Shown piece after piece: positions 24,153-33,016 of a stretch of DNA of 64,000 nt; position 1 is the first letter of the stretch; every line of letters begins with the position of its first letter. A program made the translations under genes and the position numbers. Origin of the DNA: Planococcus soli (GTDB lineage: Bacteria; Bacillota; Bacilli; Bacillales_A; Planococcaceae); assembly GCF_016881065.1 (NCBI RefSeq), contig NZ_WXYN01000050.1, positions 1 through 64,000 on the forward strand, given 5' to 3'. Under the pieces are notes generated by a model. That model saw only the letters and a list, made by a program, of their open reading frames with translations. It was not told the origin of the DNA and did not search any database.

Positions 24153-27100
24153 CTATAAAACTATATCCGCATTCTGATTGATCTGATCAACAATGCTCAA
24201 AATCCGTTTAGCATCTGTGATGTTCTCTTTAAATAAAGCAGTTACACTCCCCAAAGTCCTAAAAGGATCTTCTTGAAGAATTCGTTTATCTAAAACCCCA
24301 TTTTTCACTACATAATCAACGATGAGGCGAACGAAATGTGCTTGATTCATATTTAGTCGATTCTCGGAAAGAAACTCGGAAAAAGCTTCTAAGGCTGCTT
24401 GTCGATCAAGCCCGACGATGGTTCTTACCAACCGAGTGATTGATGTATCACCATAATCCTTCTGATATTGCTCCCTTGTTCCGAGTTCTTCCCAAAGCAA
24501 TTGTTCGAGAGTTTCAGTGTCTTGTTTTGTCAGTGGTTTATTGTGGCGCAATTTGTATACCGCTAATTGATCTTGATGTTTTTTAAGATAGTGTTCAACC
24601 TTTTGGCGATAGCTTTGAAGGTTATTTACATTTAAAATCGAACCATTTTCATTCTGTTCAGTTACTTCATCCTGGAAATCGGTGTAGTAAATTTTTTGTT
24701 GGCTTCGTTCAATAAACTTTATTAACTCTCTTAAAGCTTCTCGGACCTGTTCGAGATCTAATAGAGAAGCTTCTTGCCAAAATTGTTCTTGCTGCACACG
24801 TTCAATCACTTCTCGCTGCTCTAATACTTGTGGAATTGTGCCGAGTTTTGAGAGAGCTTCAGCTGTTCGCATAACACGCTGAATTGGCTTAGTTGCATTG
24901 TTTTGATTCAATTTAGCTAATTCAATCGTGAACATGAGTAAGTCGAACCGTTTTGCCAATTCGTCATCATTATAAGGCTGAATTAACGGAGAAATATGTT
25001 CTTTTATTTCATTTGTCTGAACTACAGATAATGCATTCCATTTTTTCATATTCTGGTATTTATGTACGTATTGAATATTCTGACGGACACGAAATAGCTC
25101 GTCATTCAACGATTTTACATCTATAATCAACGATTCTAGCGTTTCTTCTCGAAACTCTTTGTAGGGACTTACTTGATATTCTACATCTTGGAGTTCTCTT
25201 ACAATATCCACTTTTGTATTGAAAAGCTTCTCAGAAAGTGATTTTGTATTTTTTGCTTCTTCTCCCTGTTCATTTGCACGGAAGTAATCAAAATTCGCAA
25301 GCCAATCAAAAATTCTAAAGTATTCTTTATGAAGTCCAATCCCGAATAAATCTTCACTTAAGCGAGTTCCCCGACCAATCATTTGCCAGAATTTTGTTTT
25401 TGAGCGCACTTTTTTAAAGAACACCAGGTTAACTACCTCTGGTACATCGATCCCTGTATCTAACATATCTACAGAGATGGCAATTTGAGGATGCTTATGT
25501 GAAACAGAGAAGTCGTCAATTAAAGATTGATAATAATTTACACTATAATCAATAACCTCAGCAAAGTGGGGTCCTAGATGAGGAAATTTGATATCGAACC
25601 GTTCCTTAATAGCAAGTGCATGACGATGGTTCTTAGCAAAAAGAATCGTTTTTCCGACTTTATCTCCACCTTCTACATGAACACCTTTCTCCATTAATTC
25701 TTCCAAAACCATATCGATAGTATGAGCGTTAAACAACCAATTGTTCAAAGCTGCACTGTCAATGTCTCGTATATTCGGTTCATCTTCAAAGACGTCTTCA
25801 AACTCTGCTTTTTCCTCATCGCTCAGCTCATCGTATTGAATACCTTTTTCAAGGAACTTAGTTTTTGTTTCAACAGTCACATAATCCACTAAGTAACCTT
25901 CACTGACCGCATCTCTCAATTCGTAAGCGAAGGTTGGAATTCCATTCTCTAAATCAAAGATAGAGTATGTATTTTTATCAACTTCATCTTTTGGTGTTGC
26001 CGTTAATCCCAGGAGCATGCTATCAAAGTATTTAAAAATACTGCGATACTTCTGATAAATGCTGCGATGTGATTCATCAATAATAATTAAATCAAAATGC
26101 CCTACTGTAAATAACCGGTCGCCATCTTTCGTCTTAGTCTCATCAATTGCATTCATCATCGTTGCATATGTCGAGAAAATCATACGGCTTTCCTGAGGAT
26201 TTGCTTTGTTTTCAAGCAGACTACAAAGAGAGAGGTTTGGCATTAACTTGTTAAAATTCCTCATGGCCTGCTTTAATAATGAAGTACGATCCGCTAAGAA
26301 TAAGACATTTTTAACCCAGTTGTGCTTTGATAGTACATCAACCAGTGAAATAGCTGTTCTTGTCTTCCCGCTGCCTGTAGCCATCACTAAGAGAGCTTTG
26401 CGCTGGTTCCGGCTAAATGCATCACAAACGGCCAAGATAGCTTCTTTTTGATAAGCACGATTTGTAATCTCTTCATTAATTTCAATATCATTTAACTCTT
26501 TTTTGAGATTGCGCCTGTCAATGAGTAGCTGCAAATCTTCTTTGCTATAAAATCCGGATGTTTTGCGTGCCGGGTAGGTATCGTGCAGAATATACGTTTC
26601 GTAACCGTTTGTATAAAACACAACAGGACGTAGGCTTTGTTCTTGCTCAATGCAATCAGCATACAGTCGGGCTTGTTGACTGCCTCGCTTTGGATCCAAA
26701 GAAGTCTTTTTTGCTTCGACAAGCCCAATAATTTTCCCATTGTCTCCTCGAAGTACATAATCGACATACCCTTCTTTGGAAGCATTTGGCATGCCTTGCA
26801 CGTAATATTCTTCTTCAATATCTCGGCCAAACTTCCATCCCGCTAATTTTAAATCTAAATCAATGTATTTCTTGCGAGTATCTAATTCATTAATCTGATC
26901 AACATTGAAGTCGCCTTCTTTCGTATGAGCGACCCGCTTAGCGGTCAAACCTTTTCTTAAGCTCTCGTTCTGCTGGCGTAATTCTTCAAGACTTTTATCC
27001 TTAGCACTTAACCGTTCATATAAATCCAACAACTCTTCGGGTCTTTCCCGTTTTTCAGGTGTACTATGTAAAAGTGATTCATCGAACTCAGATGCAGTGT

Positions 27101-27485
27101 ATTCATCGGCGTAGCAATAATCTATCCAAGAAATAAACTGGTAAAGGTGGTGAAGTGCCAGAATAGCTTCATCTCTTGAAATCTCAGCATTCGTATGAAC
27201 AGCTGTATTACCAAGTTTCACGACGTATTTCATCATCGGCAAAAGTTCTTCATCAATAATTGCAATAAAGTTTCGATCATGAATCAAACTTGATAAGTTT
27301 TCTCGATAAGGCACTCGAACGGCGTTATCTGCCTGATAGACCCATTTAACAGCCAATTCTAAAGCACGTCGAGTCGTGATTGAACAAGTAGCTGGACTGA
27401 CGATCAAGGAGCTTTCTGCTTCCATACACGCGTTTGCAAAACTTTTGAATTGGATCTTATTTTCTAAGAAACTGAAGTTGGACAT
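24153..27485 (-). CDS. hsdR: Type I restriction enzyme R subunit (EcoEI-like)
   Basis: About 1110 residues. An N-terminal DUF4145-like helical domain (residues 15-130) precedes the nuclease domain with Asp246 and EAKK (Glu261, Lys263 in the GTG-numbered frame). The SF2 motor follows, with Walker A MATGSGKT near 372-379 and DESH in place of DEAD. HsdR translocates DNA and cuts at a distance when the HsdM/HsdS complex finds an unmethylated site. Start taken as the ATG at 27485. A GTG at 27497 lies too close to AGGAAGG. It is the last gene of the hsdMSR operon, 21 bp after hsdS. Confidence 0.93.
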   Translation of the reverse strand: MSNFSFLENKIQFKSFANACMEAESSLIVSPATCSITTRRALELAVKWVYQADNAVRVPYRENLSSLIHDRNFIAIIDEELLPMMKYVVKLGNTAVHTNAEISRDEAILALHHLYQFISWIDYCYADEYTASEFDESLLHSTPEKRERPEELLDLYERLSAKDKSLEELRQQNESLRKGLTAKRVAHTKEGDFNVDQINELDTRKKYIDLDLKLAGWKFGRDIEEEYYVQGMPNASKEGYVDYVLRGDNGKIIGLVEAKKTSLDPKRGSQQARLYADCIEQEQSLRPVVFYTNGYETYILHDTYPARKTSGFYSKEDLQLLIDRRNLKKELNDIEINEEITNRAYQKEAILAVCDAFSRNQRKALLVMATGSGKTRTAISLVDVLSKHNWVKNVLFLADRTSLLKQAMRNFNKLMPNLSLCSLLENKANPQESRMIFSTYATMMNAIDETKTKDGDRLFTVGHFDLIIIDESHRSIYQKYRSIFKYFDSMLLGLTATPKDEVDKNTYSIFDLENGIPTFAYELRDAVSEGYLVDYVTVETKTKFLEKGIQYDELSDEEKAEFEDVFEDEPNIRDIDSAALNNWLFNAHTIDMVLEELMEKGVHVEGGDKVGKTILFAKNHRHALAIKERFDIKFPHLGPHFAEVIDYSVNYYQSLIDDFSVSHKHPQIAISVDMLDTGIDVPEVVNLVFFKKVRSKTKFWQMIGRGTRLSEDLFGIGLHKEYFRIFDWLANFDYFRANEQGEEAKNTKSLSEKLFNTKVDIVRELQDVEYQVSPYKEFREETLESLIIDVKSLNDELFRVRQNIQYVHKYQNMKKWNALSVVQTNEIKEHISPLIQPYNDDELAKRFDLLMFTIELAKLNQNNATKPIQRVMRTAEALSKLGTIPQVLEQREVIERVQQEQFWQEASLLDLEQVREALRELIKFIERSQQKIYYTDFQDEVTEQNENGSILNVNNLQSYRQKVEHYLKKHQDQLAVYKLRHNKPLTKQDTETLEQLLWEELGTREQYQKDYGDTSITRLVRTIVGLDRQAALEAFSEFLSENRLNMNQAHFVRLIVDYVVKNGVLDKRILQEDPFRTLGSVTALFKENITDAKRILSIVDQINQNADIVL

Positions 27486-27506
27486 CACACTTACCACCCT
27501 TCCTAG

Positions 27507-28709
27507 TTATTTTTCTTGATTCAATTCTCCTCGAAAAGCTTTTTGGAGGAGAGAGTTATAAAGAAATTGCATTTCATTTAATGCAGCAATAAATTTTAAG
27601 TTTTGTTCCCCTATTTCTTCTAAAAACTTTATAAACTGTTTTTGTTTTTCTAATGGTGGAACTGGGAACTCCATACTATTGAGTACAGACGTATTCATAT
27701 GGGTAAAAGAACCCTCGCTCCCTGTGCGCATTCTACATACTTTGTCTCCAAATATTCTAATTAAAATAACTAAAAATTCAGGAATTAATTCATTATTTAA
27801 ACGTAATCTGACTAAATTCGTGCTTATTAGAGAATTTTCATATTTTGAACGTACTACACCCATCTTACCTACTGTACCAGCTCGAGATATAATAATATCG
27901 CCATTTTGAACATTATAGCCTTTCAATTGAATCGCTTTTTTTTCAGATACAAATAAATTTGGTTGGTCAATAAAAGAATTACTTTTTGTAATGTTATCCA
28001 TATTCCATACCGGTATTCCACTATTCGTATACTCATCTTTTTTTAATGCACTGCCAAATGGTCCACACTTTACTCCATCTTTTTGCGATTCATAAAAATC
28101 GAATAGAGGACGCACAGGATATTGATTTTTATTTTCTTTAGGATCTCCAAACATCTCTAAAAACGTACTTTTCACTAATTCATCTAATGCTACGATTTGG
28201 GATTGTCGTTTTTCAATGATTTCTACACATTGATTCATAAACTTCACTATTTTTCTTTGAGTATCTATATCCGTATATGGAATTTCAATCTTGTTTAACT
28301 TCCTTTTATTCAAGGTCTTTCCTTTTACAGCCTTATCTGTATATTTATCTAAATTAACAGTACTCAGCGCTAAATATAAGTATTCGGGAAGCAGGTCTGT
28401 GGGCTGTTTGACCACAAAAGAAGCGATAGCTTCATTAGAAAAAAAATCTTCTTTTACGATTCCTAATTTACCGATGGATAATTTAAAACTCATAATCACA
28501 GTATCTTTAGGTATGATTTTCATATTGCATTCTTCAACGGCTGAATCAGTAATTTCTTCTTTAGATTTAGAGATATATTTAGACTTCATATCTGCAATAG
28601 AGAGCCATTTGTAACCGGTTCCCCAAAATCTTTTTTCTGAACGTGACGGAGTCTTACCTATATTAATCTCACAAAGTTCATTCAATAACTTCATCTTAAA
28701 GCAACTCAA
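27507..28709 (-). CDS. hsdS: Type I restriction-modification specificity subunit
   Basis: A 400-residue S subunit with two target-recognition halves. The first starts LLNELCEINIGKTPSRSEKRFWG, the second about residue 195 (KDGVKCGPFGSALKKDEY). Each is followed by a helical spacer (QRKIVKFMNQCVEIIEKRQSQI; EKQKQFIKFLEEIGEQ). The two halves define a bipartite recognition sequence that cannot be predicted from sequence alone. A TTG start at 28709 overlaps the hsdM stop. An ATG at 28694 is the alternative. Both halves look intact. Confidence 0.92.
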   Translation of the reverse strand: MSCFKMKLLNELCEINIGKTPSRSEKRFWGTGYKWLSIADMKSKYISKSKEEITDSAVEECNMKIIPKDTVIMSFKLSIGKLGIVKEDFFSNEAIASFVVKQPTDLLPEYLYLALSTVNLDKYTDKAVKGKTLNKRKLNKIEIPYTDIDTQRKIVKFMNQCVEIIEKRQSQIVALDELVKSTFLEMFGDPKENKNQYPVRPLFDFYESQKDGVKCGPFGSALKKDEYTNSGIPVWNMDNITKSNSFIDQPNLFVSEKKAIQLKGYNVQNGDIIISRAGTVGKMGVVRSKYENSLISTNLVRLRLNNELIPEFLVILIRIFGDKVCRMRTGSEGSFTHMNTSVLNSMEFPVPPLEKQKQFIKFLEEIGEQNLKFIAALNEMQFLYNSLLQKAFRGELNQEK

Positions 28710-30164
28710 TTACATCATCTCTTTCAAAAGAAGTAAGCCTTCAGTTATTTCCTCTTCCATCTGTTCAATGTTGCTAATAATTTCTTTTGGATTCCTATAC
28801 TCTATTTCTTCATATTCAGTTTCACTATATTTATTAAAGGACAAATCGTGATCTTTTTCTATTATTTCTTTAAGTGGTATAAAGAACGATTTTTCAGTAC
28901 GACTTTTTTCAATTTCATTATGTCGGTTGTGAAAACGCTCAATAATATCAGGTATATCATTAGGTTCGATTGCTATTCTTTTATCATCTAAAGAATAACC
29001 ATCCGTTTTCATATCATAGAACCATACATCATCTGTTCCACCAGCGGTTGTTTTAGTAAATATTAAAATAGCAGTGGAAACCCCAGAGTAAGGCTTAAAT
29101 ACACCGCTAGGCATCGAAATGACTGCTTCAAGTTTGTTGTTATCAATTATTTCTTTACGAATAGTTTTGTGTGCATTCGATACACCAAATAAAACACCAT
29201 CTGGTACGATAACTGCAGCCCGTCCGCCTGGTTTCAATATGCGAAGAAATAATGACAAAAATAAAAGTTCCGTCTTTTTTGTTTTAGCGATTGTCAACAA
29301 ATCATTTGAAACGGATTCATAATCTAAAGACCCTTTGAAGGGAGGATTTGCTAAAACCAAGGTGTATTTATCTTTTTCAATATTGTCTTGAGACAACGAA
29401 TCCTTATAGGAAATATTAGGACTGTCCACGCCATGTAACATCATATTCATGGCCCCGATTCTTAACATCGTAGAATCCATGTCATTCCCATAGAACATGT
29501 CATTGTGATAATGTTCTTTAAGACCCGCTTGCAGAAATAAATCCCCATGGTTTTTGCGGAGATATTCACTTGTGGAAACCAGAAATCCTGCCGATCCCAT
29601 TGCTGGGTCGATAATGATATCTTCTGGAGTTGGCTTCATCAGTTCTACCATCATATTAATAATATGACGTGGTGTGCGGAATTGTCCATTTGTTCCAGAT
29701 GTGGAAAGTTTTGATAATAGATATTCATATACGTCACCTTTTGTATCTCGGTCTTCCATAGGAATCGAATCTAATGCAGCAACTACTTTTTGCAAAGTAG
29801 AAGGTTTATTAATTTGGAAAATAGCATCCTTCATATATTTAGAGAAAGCAGAATCTTCTTTACCACCTAAGTTCTTAATATACGGAAATATTTCCTGGAC
29901 CATCTTGCTGTACATATCAGCAGAATCACCAAGATTTTTGAAAACGTGCCAACGTAAATAAGTCTTATCTTTAGGGAAAATACTTTCGTATTCTAATCCT
30001 AACAACGTTGCATCGGCTTCTTTGGCAAGTTCCCCGTCGTCTAGTCCTTTCATAAACAAAAGATAAGTTACTTGTTCAATATTTGTAAGTGGATTCGTAC
30101 TGCCCTCAGTCCAAAGAGTTGTCCAAATTCCATCGATTTTATTTTTTAGTTCACCTGTTAACAT
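28710..30164 (-). CDS. hsdM: Type I restriction-modification methyltransferase subunit
   Basis: A 484-residue N6-adenine methyltransferase. The N-terminal helical HsdM domain (VTYLLFMKGLDD) is followed by TPRHIINMMVELMKP, the AdoMet motif DPAMGSAGFLV and the catalytic ANPPF. AGGAGG lies 7 nt before the ATG. It heads the hsdM-hsdS-hsdR operon and is the first cargo gene after rlmH and the element end. About 165 bp upstream carry AT-rich promoter-like sequence. Confidence 0.95.
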   Translation of the reverse strand: MLTGELKNKIDGIWTTLWTEGSTNPLTNIEQVTYLLFMKGLDDGELAKEADATLLGLEYESIFPKDKTYLRWHVFKNLGDSADMYSKMVQEIFPYIKNLGGKEDSAFSKYMKDAIFQINKPSTLQKVVAALDSIPMEDRDTKGDVYEYLLSKLSTSGTNGQFRTPRHIINMMVELMKPTPEDIIIDPAMGSAGFLVSTSEYLRKNHGDLFLQAGLKEHYHNDMFYGNDMDSTMLRIGAMNMMLHGVDSPNISYKDSLSQDNIEKDKYTLVLANPPFKGSLDYESVSNDLLTIAKTKKTELLFLSLFLRILKPGGRAAVIVPDGVLFGVSNAHKTIRKEIIDNNKLEAVISMPSGVFKPYSGVSTAILIFTKTTAGGTDDVWFYDMKTDGYSLDDKRIAIEPNDIPDIIERFHNRHNEIEKSRTEKSFFIPLKEIIEKDHDLSFNKYSETEYEEIEYRNPKEIISNIEQMEEEITEGLLLLKEMM

Positions 30165-30299
30165 TTTTTAATCCTCCTAAAATAGAAAATTGTCATATAG
30201 ACAGTCTTCCCTAAAAATATAATACCATATACAATTACATATTTTGGTTTACTTTTTTATAGGGTATGTGAAGTTATGGGTCTACGCCTGCAATAAATG

Positions 30300-30330
30300 T
30301 AAAAAGACTGCCGACTTTTCTCGGCAGCCT
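30300..30330 (-). terminator. Terminator supplied by the element end for rlmH
   Basis: CTGCCGA/TCGGCAG hairpin with a TTTTCT-side loop; the minus-strand transcript continues as TCTTTTT. It lies 14 bp past the rlmH stop but inside the mobile element. Confidence 0.8.
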
Positions 30331-30361
30331 GTAAAAACCTCATTTACTTATGGTACGGTTC
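30331..30361 (-). repeat. rlmH-proximal attachment site (attL) of the large SCC-like element
   Basis: The core is the last rlmH codons, GAACCGTACCATAAGTAA on the minus strand, followed directly by the terminal repeat ATGAGGTTTTTAC. The 16-bp repeat 30331-30346 is the perfect inverse of 6830-6845. Staphylococcal attB likewise ends rlmH with a TATCATAA-type core and continues into a GAGG/GCGG-TTTT motif. Confidence 0.9.
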
Positions 30362-30823
30362 ACCCTTCATAATCCGAAAAGCCCGATACACCTGCTCCAC
30401 TAAAATCAACCTCATCAATTGATGCGGAAACGTCATTTTCGAAAACGACAATTTCTCATCCGCCCGCTTTAACACTTCATCATGCAGCCCCAGGGACCCG
30501 CCGATCACAAAGACGATTTTGCTGCGTCCGTAGGTCATCAGCGATTCAATGTCTTTTGCCAGCTGCTCAGAGGTTTTCATTTTGCCGTCGATCGCCAACG
30601 CAATAACATAAGCATCCGGTGAAATTTTGGCCAAAATCCGCTCGGCTTCCTTCTTTTTGACGATTTCCATGTCCGCCTCGCTCAATTGCTCTGGCGCTTT
30701 TTCATCGGCCACTTCAATTTCATTTATTTTTGTATAGCTTCCCAGCCGTTTTGTGTACTCTTCAATCCCTGATTTTAAATATTTCTCTTTTAGCTTCCCA
30801 ACACTGATAATTGAGATATTCAC
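30344..30823 (-). CDS. rlmH: 23S rRNA pseudouridine1915 N3-methyltransferase
   Basis: The 159-residue SPOUT methyltransferase RlmH (orfX in staphylococci, yydA in B. subtilis). It methylates pseudouridine 1915 of 23S rRNA in assembled ribosomes. Typical features are [17 protein letters not shown] at the start, [14 protein letters not shown] in the knot region and the C-terminal [14 protein letters not shown]. The C-terminus is intact because the SCC-like insertion regenerates the last codons. The next upstream gene is the CxxH protein, about 90 bp away, in a DnaA-box-rich region. Confidence 0.97.
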   Translation of the reverse strand: MNISIISVGKLKEKYLKSGIEEYTKRLGSYTKINEIEVADEKAPEQLSEADMEIVKKKEAERILAKISPDAYVIALAIDGKMKTSEQLAKDIESLMTYGRSKIVFVIGGSLGLHDEVLKRADEKLSFSKMTFPHQLMRLILVEQVYRAFRIMKGEPYHK

Positions 30824-30858
30824 ACGTTATCCCCCTTCACAATAAATTTACAAACAAG

Positions 30859-31240
30859 TTACCCACAAATGTTATACACATATCCACAACGCTTTCTACA
30901 TCTTGTGCCCGATCAGGCGTTTGCCACAAGATACGTTGCAACCTCTTCACAGTAGGCGCATCTTGTGGATAACTTTTCTATTTCTGATAATTCTGTAAGT
31001 ATAGGATAGCTTTTCGTTTCAGCTACAAACATGTCCAAGGCATGCTCCACGTGGGTTTTACAGCATTTGATCTCCATTTTTTCCACCTCTTTCGATTTCC
31101 GAATATTCCACACAGTTATACACATTTCGTTCTCTTTTATCCACAACCCATTTTAACAGAAGAAAAGAGCTACGGATAGCGAAGCTTTTATCCCTCTGTG
31201 GATTGTTAATAATAAATTAACAACAAAAAAGTTATCCACA
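30859..31240. other. DnaA-box cluster around the CxxH gene
   Basis: Nine DnaA-box-like 9-mers lie within 380 bp. Exact TTATCCACA occurs at 31137, 31232 and, inverted, 30964. One-mismatch or near forms are at 30859 (TTACCCACA), 30872 and 31116 (TTATACACA), 30880 (ATATCCACA) and 31197 (inverted). B. subtilis has a DnaA-binding cluster near yydA, its rlmH. This looks like the same feature. Confidence 0.65.
30913..31077 (-). CDS. CxxH/CxxC small protein (YyzF-like)
   Basis: A 54-residue protein starting at 31077, where AAAGAGGTGG lies 5 nt upstream. The frame is open 23 codons further without support. The motif CCKTH near the start and CAYCEE near the end fit the CxxH/CxxC family found beside rlmH in many Bacillales. 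It probably binds a metal. Role is unknown. It overlaps the DnaA-box cluster. Confidence 0.8.
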   Translation of the reverse strand: MEIKCCKTHVEHALDMFVAETKSYPILTELSEIEKLSTRCAYCEEVATYLVANA

Positions 31241-31546
31241 TCCTCTTTCCCTTTTCCGAACATTGTATATTGTAAGTGGTTTTTCAGATTTACATATTTG
31301 AATAGTATATTAGTAGAACTCAAGATTTTTAACTCTGAAATATTCATTTTTATTTAGGGATCGGAATAAGATATACGGAAATTATAAATAGGCTCTTTTT
31401 CTTCAAATTTCTATCTAAAATATAGAATAAATCAGTGAGACTTCCGCATCCTGCGCACCCGGAAGCGTCCACCTGAAATGATTTCTTAAACTAAACAACA
31501 AAAAACCCGCATAGAATCGAAATTCTACACAGGCTGGCAATCTACT
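31078..31546. other. Gene-free region between the CxxH gene and htrA
   Basis: Holds part of the DnaA-box cluster, the htrA terminator at 31498-31536 and, around 31435-31495, a GC-richer stretch (ACTTCCGCATCCTGCGCACC) that looks like a remnant of a dispersed intergenic repeat. A 64-codon frame at 31153-31347 has no ribosome binding site and is not called. Confidence 0.5.
31498..31536 (-). terminator. Terminator of htrA and the wal operon
   Basis: GCATAGAAT pairs with ATTCTACAC-side bases through G-U pairs around a TTCG-type loop, followed on the minus strand by GGGTTTTTTG. Confidence 0.65.
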
Positions 31547-32752
31547 CTATAACGCTGAATTATCAACAAGCTCCAGTTCAAACTCCATCAGCTCTCCATT
31601 GCGATAGGCACTGACTGTCATGGTGTCGCCAATTGTCTTTTCATTATATAAATGCTGTCGCAATTCGATGATGTCTGTGATCGCGACACCATCCATCTCC
31701 ACAATGACGTCAAACTGCTCCATACCGGCTGCGGCTGCCGCTGATCCATCAACCACTGAATTGACCACAACGCCCGTTGTGACGTCTTCAGGCAAGTTTA
31801 AGGTCTCTTCGCGATCCACACGCGGCACTTGAATCAAATCAAGCAGCGTGATGCCCATAGAAGGCCGGATCATTTCTCCATTTGCTTCAAGCGAACTGAT
31901 GACCGGCATTGCGGAATTGATCGGAATCGAAAAGCCGATGCCTTCCACTGATGATGTCGCAATTTTCATCGAGTTGATGCCAATCAGCTGGCCCGCCAGA
32001 TTGACCAATGCACCGCCGCTGTTGCCTGGGTTGATTGCTGCATCTGTCTGCAACACTTCAGCCTGCCAATCTTCCTGGCCGTCCCCATCCAAATCAACCG
32101 GCACTGCACGGTCTGTTCCGGAAACTACTCCGGTTGTCACCGAGCCCGAAAAATCAAGGCCCAAGGGATTGCCGATTGCGATGACCGTCTCGCCTTGCTT
32201 CAAGGCATCCGAGTCGCCAAATTGAGCCACAGCCTGCACGTCCGCTCCATCCATTTCAAGAACGGCGAGGTCTGTCCAAATATCGCTGCCGACCACCGTC
32301 GCGTCCACTTTAGTGCCATCCGACAAAGTCACTTCGATGCCGCTGGCGCCGTCAATGACATGGTGATTGGTCACTACGTGAGCAGTGCCGTTTTCATTTT
32401 TGTAAATAACCCCAGATCCCGTTCCGACTTCCTGCTCCTGTTCAGGCGATTGCTGGGACCAGAAATCACCGGCTGCCTGCAAATTGGTGACGCCTACGAC
32501 CGCGTCCGCCGCAATCTCGACCGCTTCTGTCACATCTGTTATGATATCAACTGAGACCGCCTCGGAGCGTCCCTCGGTATCCTGCTGAACGATTTGCGTC
32601 TCATTGCCATTGTCAGGTATCAATCCGGGCATCGAATAAAACAATAACCATACCAATAAAGCACCAGCCGCTACCCCGGCCACACCCGCAGCAAATGTGC
32701 CCAAACGGCTTGGCCTCTGGCGGCCGTTCGGTGTTTGATTGTAATAGCCCAT
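31547..32752 (-). CDS. htrA: HtrA-like membrane-anchored serine protease
   Basis: About 401 residues from the ATG at 32752, chosen for GAGGAAGG 9 nt upstream. An N-terminal transmembrane anchor (GVAAGALLVWLLFYSMPGL) is followed by a trypsin-like domain: catalytic His in VTNHHVIDG, Asp in WTDLAVLEMD, Ser in NPGNSGGAL. A C-terminal PDZ domain (GVVVNSVVDGSAAAAAGMEQFDVI) completes it. It is the HtrC/YycK position of B. subtilis, after walJ. It degrades misfolded proteins outside the membrane. A terminator separates it from walJ. Confidence 0.93.
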   Translation of the reverse strand: MGYYNQTPNGRQRPSRLGTFAAGVAGVAAGALLVWLLFYSMPGLIPDNGNETQIVQQDTEGRSEAVSVDIITDVTEAVEIAADAVVGVTNLQAAGDFWSQQSPEQEQEVGTGSGVIYKNENGTAHVVTNHHVIDGASGIEVTLSDGTKVDATVVGSDIWTDLAVLEMDGADVQAVAQFGDSDALKQGETVIAIGNPLGLDFSGSVTTGVVSGTDRAVPVDLDGDGQEDWQAEVLQTDAAINPGNSGGALVNLAGQLIGINSMKIATSSVEGIGFSIPINSAMPVISSLEANGEMIRPSMGITLLDLIQVPRVDREETLNLPEDVTTGVVVNSVVDGSAAAAAGMEQFDVIVEMDGVAITDIIELRQHLYNEKTIGDTMTVSAYRNGELMEFELELVDNSAL

Positions 32753-32983
32753 TGCGTTCATCCTTCCTCGTTCTTCTATTTGTTTAACCTTAGTGTAGAA
32801 ATTCGAAACAGACAAAGCAAGCTGGAAGAGTTGGAGACTTTTTTATAGATTATAATCTTGGAATCGCGACGTCCTGTCACTCCATCTGCATGACTCACAT
32901 CCTGTGGCCCGAAAGCGAGCACCGGAACGGAAAGCAACCCGGTCGATGCCTGCCACAAGCTGATTCACCCTTTCTAAAGAAAA

Positions 32984-33013
32984 ACAGCCGGAAGCGAATC
33001 CGCTTCCGGCTGT
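32984..33013 (-). terminator. Terminator after walJ
   Basis: A perfect 13-bp stem (32984-32996 with 33001-33013) has an AATC loop; the minus-strand continuation is TTTTTCTTTAG. Confidence 0.85.
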
Positions 33014-33016
33014 TGG

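Larger units (their letters stand above)
6789..30361 (-). mobile_element. Large (23.5-kb) SCC-like element inserted at the 3' end of rlmH
   Basis: It is flanked by near-identical direct repeats of the rlmH 3' end (6789-6816 and 30334-30361) and perfect 16-bp inverted repeats (6830-6845, 30331-30346). The backbone comprises a 558-aa large serine recombinase, a primase-helicase, a DUF960 protein, RadC, a tyrosine recombinase and several unknown proteins. Cargo is a type I restriction-modification system and several candidate defence genes. Staphylococcal SCC elements integrate at the same codons of rlmH (orfX) through Ccr serine recombinases, and ccrC types often carry hsd genes. No resistance gene was found. 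It appears intact and potentially mobile. Confidence 0.85.

Noticed and set aside
6842-30330. Search for mec, tetracycline, macrolide or metal-resistance cargo in the cassette
   Set aside because: No protein in the region resembles a resistance determinant.
31153-31347. 64-codon minus-strand frame upstream of the CxxH gene
   Set aside because: No ribosome binding site; its DNA consists of DnaA boxes and AT-rich spacer.
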